Below are positions 17,985 to 24,875 of a DNA stretch of 57,293 bases, piece by piece. A model generated the notes under the pieces. It worked only from the letters and a program-made list of their open reading frames with translations. It did no database searches and was not told the DNA's origin. The DNA comes from Oscillospiraceae bacterium. Its GTDB lineage: Bacteria > Bacillota > Clostridia > Oscillospirales > Ruminococcaceae. The stretch covers positions 136,068-193,360 of the forward strand of contig WRLY01000003.1 in NCBI GenBank assembly GCA_009776305.1, in the 5' to 3' direction. Both the position numbers and the translations under genes were made by a program. Every line of letters begins with the position of its first letter. Position 1 is the first letter of the stretch.

Positions 17985-18002
17985 TAATTTGTAAACATTT
18001 CA
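17974..18002 (+). promoter_or_regulatory. Possible SigG-type promoter of spoVACDE
   Basis: GAATA at 17974-17978 and CATTTCA at 17996-18002 with a 17-nt gap resemble the SigF/SigG pattern (GNATR, then CATNNTA) with one mismatch. It overlaps the divergent promoter. The family operon is known to be SigG-controlled, but the match here is weak. Confidence 0.3.
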
Positions 18003-18088
18003 AGTTTTTTCCTGTTTTTTTCAAAATTTTTCATTATTTCTAAAAGTATAATAATTCTTTTTTGACTTAATCTAAGAAAAAGAAAGGA

Positions 18089-18541
18089 ATGAAACCGGTG
18101 AAAATAAATAACAACGATTATAATGAAATGCTTAAAGCCAGTTCGCCAGGCACAAAAATGCATCTGACGCTCCCTAAAGCGTTTTTTATCGGCGGGATTA
18201 TATGCGTAATAGGCGAGGCGTTTTTGAAATTATATGAGCATTACGGCGCGGGCAGGGAAACGGCGGCGGCGCTGACCTCTATTACTCTGATTGCGTTGGC
18301 GGCACTGCTTACGGGTATGAAACTTTATGACAAAATCGCAAAACACGCGGGAGCTGGGACTCTGGTTCCAATCACAGGCTTTGCCAACGCCGTTGTAGCA
18401 CCCGCCCTTGAATTCAAAACCGAGGGTTTTATATTGGGGGTGGGCGCAAAAATGTTCGTAATTGCGGGACCGGTCATAGTTTACGGCGTTGCCGCTTCAG
18501 TGCTTTACGGGCTGGTTTATTTTATATTCAGGGCAATGTGA
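18089..18541 (+). CDS. spoVAC: Stage V sporulation protein AC
   Basis: 150 residues with several membrane helices. Family members form the SpoVA channel of the spore inner membrane, which moves Ca-dipicolinate in during sporulation and out during germination. Diagnostic stretches: PKAFFIGGIICVIGEA, HAGAGTLVPITGFANAVVAP and EFKTEGFILGVGAKMF. AAGAAAGGA precedes the ATG. It is the first gene of spoVAC-D-E, with 104 nt before spoVAD. A possible forespore promoter lies at 17974-18002. Confidence 0.95.
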   Translation: MKPVKINNNDYNEMLKASSPGTKMHLTLPKAFFIGGIICVIGEAFLKLYEHYGAGRETAAALTSITLIALAALLTGMKLYDKIAKHAGAGTLVPITGFANAVVAPALEFKTEGFILGVGAKMFVIAGPVIVYGVAASVLYGLVYFIFRAM

Positions 18542-18645
18542 TACCGCAATTGCGTTAATTCTGTAGCGCACCGTGCAGAATCTGCAATACTAAACAACTC
18601 GCAATCTGTGCAAGGGCGCTCATTATTCGCCCTGTTGGAGGAAAG

Positions 18646-19656
18646 ATGGGAAATTATTTTGGAAAAGGCACAATTAACCTTGATAACGCGCCGTCGGTGC
18701 TTTCTTATGCTTCGGCGGTAGGACCGAAAGAAGGGGAAGGTCCGTTGGCGGACTATTTCGATTATATAGGCGAAAAAGCCGATTTCGGTGAGGAAAGCTG
18801 GGAAAAAGCCGAAGTAATCCTGCAAAAAAACGCATTTCGCGCCGCACTTGAAAAGGGGCAATTGGCGGAAACAGACATAAGCTTTATTTTCGCGGGGGAC
18901 TTGCTAAACCAGTGTACCGGCTCGGCTTATGGTATAAGGGATTTTGATATACCGTTCGTGGGGCTATTCGGAGCCTGCTCTACAATGGCAGAAAGCCTTG
19001 CCCTTGCCTCGATTTTTGTAGAATCGGGCTTGGCGGACAATGCGGCGGCTATGACTTCTTCGCATTTTTGTTCGGCAGAGCGGCAATTCCGCTTTCCGGT
19101 AAATTACGGCGGTCAGCGCACCCCCACCTCTCAATGGACAGCAACAGCGGCGGGCTGTGTTGTCGTTGCACCGCGAAAAGACCCGCCTTATATAAAATCG
19201 GCGACCTTCGGAAAAGTCACCGATATGGGCGTAAAGGATGTAAATAATCTTGGGGGAGCGATGGCAGGAGCGGCGTATGAAACCATAAGCGCTCACCTTA
19301 CCAACACTAAGCAAAACATATACGATTTCGATATGATTTTGACGGGGGATTTGGGCAAGGTTGGAAGCGGTTTACTAATTGATTTATTCAAAAAAGACGA
19401 CGTAGATATAGCCAACATTCACGCTGACTGCGGTATGATGCTTTATAAATTTGAGGAGCAGGACGTTCATTCCGGGGCGTCGGGCTGCGGTTGTAGCGCA
19501 AGCGTCTTATGCGGGTTGATTCTCAAAAGAATCACTGAAGGAAAACTAAAAAACGTACTTTTCACCGCGACGGGAGCGCTGATGTCACCCACCATGATTC
19601 AGCAGAGCGAAAGTATTCCCGCCGTAGCGCACGCAGTTCATATTTCGGGGGAATAA
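18646..19656 (+). CDS. spoVAD: Stage V sporulation protein AD
   Basis: 336 residues of a thiolase-like soluble protein that binds dipicolinic acid at the inner spore membrane (family knowledge). Landmarks: FAGDLLNQCTGSAYGIRDFD, FGACSTMAESLALAS with the thiolase-site Cys, SSHFCSAERQFRFPVNYGGQ, DLGKVGSGLLIDL, and SGCGCSASVLCG near the C-terminus. The TTGGAGGAAAG site fixes the ATG at 18646. The length is normal. Confidence 0.95.
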   Translation: MGNYFGKGTINLDNAPSVLSYASAVGPKEGEGPLADYFDYIGEKADFGEESWEKAEVILQKNAFRAALEKGQLAETDISFIFAGDLLNQCTGSAYGIRDFDIPFVGLFGACSTMAESLALASIFVESGLADNAAAMTSSHFCSAERQFRFPVNYGGQRTPTSQWTATAAGCVVVAPRKDPPYIKSATFGKVTDMGVKDVNNLGGAMAGAAYETISAHLTNTKQNIYDFDMILTGDLGKVGSGLLIDLFKKDDVDIANIHADCGMMLYKFEEQDVHSGASGCGCSASVLCGLILKRITEGKLKNVLFTATGALMSPTMIQQSESIPAVAHAVHISGE

Positions 19657-19790
19657 ATTATTGCGTACTCTTATGCGGGGTGGGTGTTTGGCGGAAAACG
19701 CGTTCAGACCTCCGGTTCGTCGCAGAAAATATTTAAATTTTACTTCCCCGATATGTTAAAACAACTTAAAAATTAAAGGAGAAAATCACC

Positions 19791-20156
19791 ATGTTCATGG
19801 ATTTTTTATGGGCGTTCGTAATCGGCGGGAGTTTCTGCCTTATCGGACAGCTTCTTATAGATTTAACAAAAATCAGCCCCGCGCGAATCCTTGTCGCTTT
19901 TGTGGTGGCGGGGGTGTTGCTCGGCGGAATAGGGGCGTATAAGCCTTTAGTGGAATTTGCGGGGGCGGGCGCGACTGTGCCTTTGACGGGATTCGGGTAT
20001 CTGCTCGCGGAAGGCGTACAAAAAGCAATCGGCGAAAAGGGACTGCTCGGGGTTTTCACCGGCGGATTTACCGCAGCGGCAGCGGGAATTACGGCAGTGG
20101 TAGTTTTCGCGCTAATTGTATCGGCGTTATTTAAGCGCGGAGACCGAATGAGTTAG
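19791..20156 (+). CDS. spoVAE: Stage V sporulation protein AE
   Basis: 121 residues, four hydrophobic segments, with the SpoVAC/E-type motif EFAGAGATVPLTGFGYLLA and a GLLGVFTGGFTAAAAGI helix. This matches the membrane subunit SpoVAEb. AAAGGAG lies 9 nt before the ATG. A 134-nt gap without a recognisable gene separates it from spoVAD. A hairpin at 20174-20193 follows. Confidence 0.95.
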   Translation: MFMDFLWAFVIGGSFCLIGQLLIDLTKISPARILVAFVVAGVLLGGIGAYKPLVEFAGAGATVPLTGFGYLLAEGVQKAIGEKGLLGVFTGGFTAAAAGITAVVVFALIVSALFKRGDRMS

Positions 20157-20161
20157 GAAAT

Positions 20162-20193
20162 AAAAAAGTTTTCGGGCGGCAGATTAGCCGCCC
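20162..20193 (-). terminator. Terminator between spoVAE and yicC
   Basis: GGGCGGC at 20174-20180 pairs with GCCGCCC at 20187-20193. On the minus strand CGAAAACTTTTTT follows, which suits termination of yicC. Confidence 0.55.
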
Positions 20194-20200
20194 ATAAGTA

Positions 20201-21079
20201 TTATTCAATATTTTGAATTTGCTCCCTGATTTTCTCCAATTCGCTCTTCAAGTCCACCACGATTTTTGTAACCCTCAAATCCTGCGCTTTTGAGCCTATT
20301 GTATTAATTTCGCGGTTGATTTCCTGAACTAAAAAGTCAAGCTTACGCCCTATTGTATTTTCGCTGTCCAACATTTCCCGAAGTTGCGCTATATGGCTGT
20401 AAAGCCGCACAATTTCCTCATCTACCGCAGTTTTTTCGGCGAAAACAGCCGCCTCCAACAAAATTCTCTGCTCGTCTATTGCGGTACTTTCTAAAAGCTC
20501 TTTCATTTTATCATAAAGTTTTTTACGGTAATTTTCGGTGGTTTCGGGGGAAATTTTCTTGATTTCCGCAATTTTTTCCTCAATAAAGGTAATTTTCAGA
20601 AGCAAATCGGACTTAATCCTTTGTCCCTCGTTTTCGCGCATTTGTATGAATTTTAAAAGCGCCGAAACCGCCACAGTATTTACCGCCCGCCAAATTTCAT
20701 CCTCGTTGGTTTCGGCTTTCAGGACGTTGAAAGCGTCGGTCATTCTGAAAACGTCCGACAGCGATAAATCGTCGTTAAGGTTTAAATTTTCCTTAATTTC
20801 GCGCAGAGCCGTGACGTAATTTTCAACCACCAAATTATTAACGCTGATTTGGGTTTCCTTGCCGGCAACATTGTAGACCGACAGCGAAACCTCGATTTTA
20901 CCCCGCCCTGTTTTTTCCTGAACAAGCTGTTTTAACTTATCCTCAAGGTAATTGTAATGTCGGGGGAGCTTGGCGGAGAATTCAAAATAGCGGTGGTTGA
21001 CCGCACGGATTTCAACTAAAATGTCTCTGCCTTCGATTACTTCTCGGGAGCGCCCGAAGCCTGTCATAGAGCGTATCAT
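20201..21079 (-). CDS. yicC: YicC family endoribonuclease-like protein
   Basis: 292 residues, the normal size for YicC/YloC, a family shown in other bacteria to be a ribonuclease involved in RNA turnover. Landmarks: MIRSMTGFGRS at the start, EIRAVNHRYFEFSAKLPRH, and the C-terminal GRKLDFLVQEINREINTIGS (the conserved metal-site region). The ATG at 21079 has AGAAAGGAAA upstream. The longer open frame up to 21232 has no ribosome binding site and no family match. Confidence 0.93.
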   Translation of the reverse strand: MIRSMTGFGRSREVIEGRDILVEIRAVNHRYFEFSAKLPRHYNYLEDKLKQLVQEKTGRGKIEVSLSVYNVAGKETQISVNNLVVENYVTALREIKENLNLNDDLSLSDVFRMTDAFNVLKAETNEDEIWRAVNTVAVSALLKFIQMRENEGQRIKSDLLLKITFIEEKIAEIKKISPETTENYRKKLYDKMKELLESTAIDEQRILLEAAVFAEKTAVDEEIVRLYSHIAQLREMLDSENTIGRKLDFLVQEINREINTIGSKAQDLRVTKIVVDLKSELEKIREQIQNIE

Positions 21080-21123
21080 GTTTGTGTTTCCTTTCTGTTT
21101 TAAATATATAAAAATTATATAAC

Positions 21124-21419
21124 TCAAGCTTGTTGAGGAAAATCGCCATATATTAAAGTAAAAATTAGAGGGAAATTCATGATTACAGATAATCCAGCTA
21201 AAGCAATCCCTAAAACATAGGTAAAACGACAAACGCTTGTAAACAGTTTACCATTCGGTTTATTTTTGAAAAAGCTTAAAACAATGCCGATAAAGATTAG
21301 AATCTGGAAAGCAAACATAACAATTTTGGTAACCATAGGAGCGCCTATATTTAAATAAATTACACACCACAGCAAATATATAACCGAGCATATAATTCTG
21401 ATGATTTTTTTCTTTCATA
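21124..21419 (-). CDS. Small membrane protein, possibly frameshifted
   Basis: An ATG at 21419 overlaps the stop of the preceding gene (ATGA), with GGGGGA upstream, and encodes MKEKNHQNYMLGYI before its frame closes after about 52 codons. In another frame, from about 21375 (TTG), a more convincing hydrophobic protein continues: APMVTKIVMFAFQILIFIGI, FFKNKPNGKLFTS and a second helix, ending at 21124. Joining the two frames gives a plausible two-to-three-helix protein of about 95 residues. Either a frameshift or sequencing error separates them, or the shorter 83-residue frame is the gene. I recognise no family. Confidence 0.4.
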
Positions 21420-22671
21420 CTTCCCCCAACAATGAAACCGCCGCGTTCAACACCCCAATTTTCCCCGTCGCATAAGTCAATCCCCCCTGAAGCCAAACGG
21501 CGTAAGGTTCACGCAAAGGTGCATCTGCCGAAAGTTCAATTGACGAGCCCATTGTAAACGCCCCCGCCGCCATTATAACGTCGTTGTCATATCCCGGCAT
21601 TGCCCACGGTACGGGCGCGGCAAAACTGTCAATCGGGCTTGCGGCTTGAATTCCCTCACAGAAAGCAATTAATTTTTCACGGTTTCCGAGCTTAATCGCA
21701 AGCGGCAGGTCTACCCGCTTTTCGGAATACTTAGGAAAAGTTTCATATCCGAGCAATTCAAACAGCGCGGAGGCAAAAACCGAGGTCATAAGGGCGTTTG
21801 CGGTTATTTCAGGGGCAAGGAAAAGCCCGAGCAGGATTTCTCTTGTCAGCCCTAATGTGCACCCCGCCTCCGTTCCTATTCCAACCGCCGATAAGCTTTG
21901 AGCGCATAAATCCACCAAATCCCCCCGCCCCGCGATATAGCCACCGGTTCTGGCGATTCCGCCGCCGGGGTTTTTTATTAAACTTCCTATTGCTAAATCA
22001 GCGCCGATTTCAAAATTCGTCGGTTCAAGTGTTTCGCAAAATTCGCCGTAGCAATTGTCAACTACAACAAGGGTGCCGGGGTTAATTTCCTTAACTGTTT
22101 TGACGATTGCGCCAATTTGAGAAACACTCAATGACTGCCTTAACATATATCCCCGTGAACGCTGTATATAAGCTACTTTACAGGCTTTTATAAGCTCTGC
22201 GTTTTCGTGCAAATTACTGCCAAAAGGAATCTCGGCATATTTAATTCCGAATTCTTTAAGCGAGCCGCCCGAATCGGCGAAAATTACCCCCGAAAGCGTA
22301 TCATAAGGTCTGCCCGTCAACGAAAGCATTAAATCTCCGGGGCGCAAAATCCCGAAAAGCGCGGCGCTGATTGCATGAGTTCCGCTGATGAAATTATGAC
22401 GGGCAATGGCGCTGACCGAGGCAGACGCTCCGCCGCCGAAAACCGAGGCGAAAACGGCGTCTGTTTTCTCCCTGCCCGCGTCGTTATAGCCATAGCCGTC
22501 AGTGGGATTAAAATGTGCAGAGCTTACTTTGTTTTCTATAAAAGCGCGAAGAACCTTTTCACCGTTTATGCGGGCGTTTTCCCGTGTTTCGGCGAATTTT
22601 TCCGTACATAATTTTTCGGCTTTTTCAGCGGTTTTTAATAGTTCGGGAGTGAACTTAAAATTAAATGCCAT
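21415..22671 (-). CDS. Methionine gamma-lyase family PLP protein (YnbB / aluminium-resistance family)
   Basis: 418 residues, an aspartate-aminotransferase-fold PLP enzyme. Landmarks: AHFNPTDGYGYNDAGREKTD, NFISGTHAISAALFGILRPG, VVVDNCYGEFCETLEP with the PLP-pyridine Asp, and DLAIGSLIKNPGGGIA with the likely Schiff-base Lys. Family members lie in clostridial housekeeping operons. The substrate is not firmly established, and the name aluminium resistance protein is historical. AGGATATTTT precedes the ATG, and the M42 peptidase stop lies only 8 nt upstream. The gene is part of the long valS-M42 operon. Confidence 0.88.
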   Translation of the reverse strand: MAFNFKFTPELLKTAEKAEKLCTEKFAETRENARINGEKVLRAFIENKVSSAHFNPTDGYGYNDAGREKTDAVFASVFGGGASASVSAIARHNFISGTHAISAALFGILRPGDLMLSLTGRPYDTLSGVIFADSGGSLKEFGIKYAEIPFGSNLHENAELIKACKVAYIQRSRGYMLRQSLSVSQIGAIVKTVKEINPGTLVVVDNCYGEFCETLEPTNFEIGADLAIGSLIKNPGGGIARTGGYIAGRGDLVDLCAQSLSAVGIGTEAGCTLGLTREILLGLFLAPEITANALMTSVFASALFELLGYETFPKYSEKRVDLPLAIKLGNREKLIAFCEGIQAASPIDSFAAPVPWAMPGYDNDVIMAAGAFTMGSSIELSADAPLREPYAVWLQGGLTYATGKIGVLNAAVSLLGEV

Positions 22672-22679
22672 AAAATATC

Positions 22680-23741
22680 CTACAATTCCGCAATTTTATA
22701 CGCCAATTTCTCCGCTAAAACCCGCGTTCCTAAAAAATCATCTTTTTTGATTACGCAGCACGGTGAGTGCAAATATCTGCATGGAGCAGCAAGACAAATT
22801 GTGCGAACGCCGCCCGCAGTCTTGTGAATCGAAGAGCTGTCGTTTCCGCCCGCAATTTGGGTTTTTGTTTGAATTTTTATGTTGTTTCGGTAAGCGGTTT
22901 CAAACGTTAAATTATACAATTCCCTGTCGTAAGCCGTACCCTTATCCATAAAAGGCACGACAGTCCCATCACCTAAGCGGCAGACCTGCTTTTCCCCCTC
23001 AACCCCCGCAATATCGCAGGCGGTGGTGGTCTCAAGGATTACGGCAAAATCGGGCTTGACAGAATAAGCCGCTACGCCCGCCCCGCGCGCCCCTATTTCT
23101 TCCTGCACGGTAAAAACAAAGTGCATGTCATATTCAAGTTCAGAAAGCAACATATCAAGCATTAAGGCACAACCGAGCCTGTCGTCAAGCGCCTTACCCT
23201 TAACAAAACAATTGCCGAACTCGGCAAATTCGCTCACAAAACAAGCGGTAGTGCCAAGGCATACATACTTCTCCGCGTCTTCCCTGCTTAACGCACCTAT
23301 ATCGGCGTAAAGCTCCGAAAGTTTCGGCTGTTTGTCTTTTTCATCTCCTTTTATAAAATGCACCGGCTTGCCGCCGATTATGCCCGTTACCGACGAGCCG
23401 CCGTGGGCTGAATATCCTGCATTAAAAGCTTTAAATTCAATCTGCCGCCCGTATACCACCGAATCGGAAATTCCCCCAACGGCAGACAGCGAAATAAAAC
23501 CGTCAGAATTTATGCCCTGTACGACAAAACCAACCTCGTCTATATGAGCACAAAGCATGATTTTGTTTTTAGGACGGTTTTTACCTTTTTTGAAAACAAT
23601 AAGGTTTCCCAGATTATCGGTTTCAATATCGCAATTTGCGCTTTTAAGCGCGGTTTTTACATAATCTCGCACTTCTCCCTCATCGCCCGAAACGGCGTTC
23701 AATAAACTTAAATCCTTTAAAAAGTCAAAAATTCGTTCCAT
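22680..23741 (-). CDS. M42 family metallopeptidase (glutamyl/deblocking aminopeptidase type), first copy
   Basis: 353 residues. Cytoplasmic dodecameric di-metal aminopeptidase family that trims peptides. Visible ligands: AHIDEVGF (first His/Asp), KALDDRLGCA (bridging Asp), VQEEIGARGA (catalytic Glu and metal Glu), ILETTTACD in place of the usual (V)D-x-(T) strand, and the late LHSPCCV His. The Glu in ILETT is where many members have Asp. The ATG has GGGGGAAAATTA upstream. It shares size and layout with the M42 gene next to it, but the two differ widely in sequence. Confidence 0.9.
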   Translation of the reverse strand: MERIFDFLKDLSLLNAVSGDEGEVRDYVKTALKSANCDIETDNLGNLIVFKKGKNRPKNKIMLCAHIDEVGFVVQGINSDGFISLSAVGGISDSVVYGRQIEFKAFNAGYSAHGGSSVTGIIGGKPVHFIKGDEKDKQPKLSELYADIGALSREDAEKYVCLGTTACFVSEFAEFGNCFVKGKALDDRLGCALMLDMLLSELEYDMHFVFTVQEEIGARGAGVAAYSVKPDFAVILETTTACDIAGVEGEKQVCRLGDGTVVPFMDKGTAYDRELYNLTFETAYRNNIKIQTKTQIAGGNDSSSIHKTAGGVRTICLAAPCRYLHSPCCVIKKDDFLGTRVLAEKLAYKIAEL

Positions 23742-23802
23742 TAATTTTCCCCCGCATTAAACATTTATAAGAGAGCTTACCCGCCTAATTTAGACTTACT
23801 GC

Positions 23803-24864
23803 TTACCCCGCATTTATTGGCGGAGAGATTGCCATCAGCGGCGCACCGATAAACTCTGCGATTAACTGTCCCGTTGCCTTAATATCCGAAATCTGAAGCA
23901 TTTCGGCGGGCGTGTGCATATTTCTCAAAGGGATTGACAAAAGCGCGCATTTAACACCTTTACGCGAAAGAGAAATAACGTCGGCGTTGGTGCCCGTCTC
24001 ACTGCTCATAACCTCAATTTGATAGGGTATATTTTTTTCTGTTGCAGTCTTTTTCATATTTTCAAATAATTCACGGTCAAGCGAAGGGGCTGTTCCGAGC
24101 ATTACGCCGCCGCCGATTTTGCCGGTTTTGTTTTCCTTGCAACCGTGATAATCACCATAGCTTACGTCCACCGCAACCGCCAAATCAGGGTTAATATTAT
24201 AAGCGGCAATACGCGCCCCGCGACAGCCTAATTCCTCCTGAGAAGAAAATGTCACGGCTAAGTTATACTGCAATTTCGGCGGTTCAATACTTTTTTTAAG
24301 CAAGTCAAGCGCGTATAAAATTGAGCAAACCCCTGCCCTGTCGTCAAGGGCGCGGGCGGTTATTCTGTCATTCTGCAATTCAGTTAATTCCGCGTCAATT
24401 GTAATCGAGTCACCGAGAGAAACTACTTTTTCAACTTCTTCTTTAGTAAAACCGCAGTCGATGGCAATTTGGTCTTCCTTTATGGTTTGAGCGGCGTCCT
24501 TTTGTGTCTGAACATGCGGCGGTAAAGCGCATATTACGCCCTTTACTGGAGTTTTACCCCATATAGTAACCGTCTGCGCAGAAAGTGCCCGCCTGTCGAT
24601 TCCGCCCGCGCCCGAAACTTTTAAAAAGCCGTTGCCGTCAATATAATTCACGACCATGCCTATTTCATCAATATGCGCGTCTAAAAGCAAAAGCGGAAGT
24701 TTTTCATCGTAATTTATACTCCCTGTAACGGTGCCGAAACTGTCAACTTGAGCGTTCGGCATGTATTCAAGTAAAAGATTTTGCGCCGCTTTTGAAGCGG
24801 CGGTTTCACAGCCGGCAACACCGGGAGGAGTGCAGAGGGATTTTAGCGTTTCTTTAATATTCAT
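23803..24864 (-). CDS. M42 family metallopeptidase, second copy
   Basis: 353 residues with all M42 landmarks: DAHIDEIGMVV, RALDDRAGV, FSSQEELGCRGAR, VAVDVSYGDY and MHTPAEM. It is likely a cytoplasmic aminopeptidase. AGGAGAAAAATTC precedes the ATG, and it starts 12 nt after valS ends, so the two are co-transcribed. The neighbouring M42 gene is an old paralogue rather than a recent duplication; similar pairs are known to form mixed oligomers in some bacteria (inference here). Confidence 0.9.
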   Translation of the reverse strand: MNIKETLKSLCTPPGVAGCETAASKAAQNLLLEYMPNAQVDSFGTVTGSINYDEKLPLLLLDAHIDEIGMVVNYIDGNGFLKVSGAGGIDRRALSAQTVTIWGKTPVKGVICALPPHVQTQKDAAQTIKEDQIAIDCGFTKEEVEKVVSLGDSITIDAELTELQNDRITARALDDRAGVCSILYALDLLKKSIEPPKLQYNLAVTFSSQEELGCRGARIAAYNINPDLAVAVDVSYGDYHGCKENKTGKIGGGVMLGTAPSLDRELFENMKKTATEKNIPYQIEVMSSETGTNADVISLSRKGVKCALLSIPLRNMHTPAEMLQISDIKATGQLIAEFIGAPLMAISPPINAG

Positions 24865-24875
24865 GAATTTTTCTC

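Noticed and set aside
19657-19790. Possible small gene between spoVAD and spoVAE
   Set aside because: A frame of about 38 codons is open to the stop before spoVAE, but it has no ribosome binding site and no recognisable similarity.
20201-21232. Longer 343-residue start for yicC
   Set aside because: The extra 51 residues are hydrophobic nonsense overlapping the small membrane gene; the ATG at 21079 has a good ribosome binding site and gives the family N-terminus.
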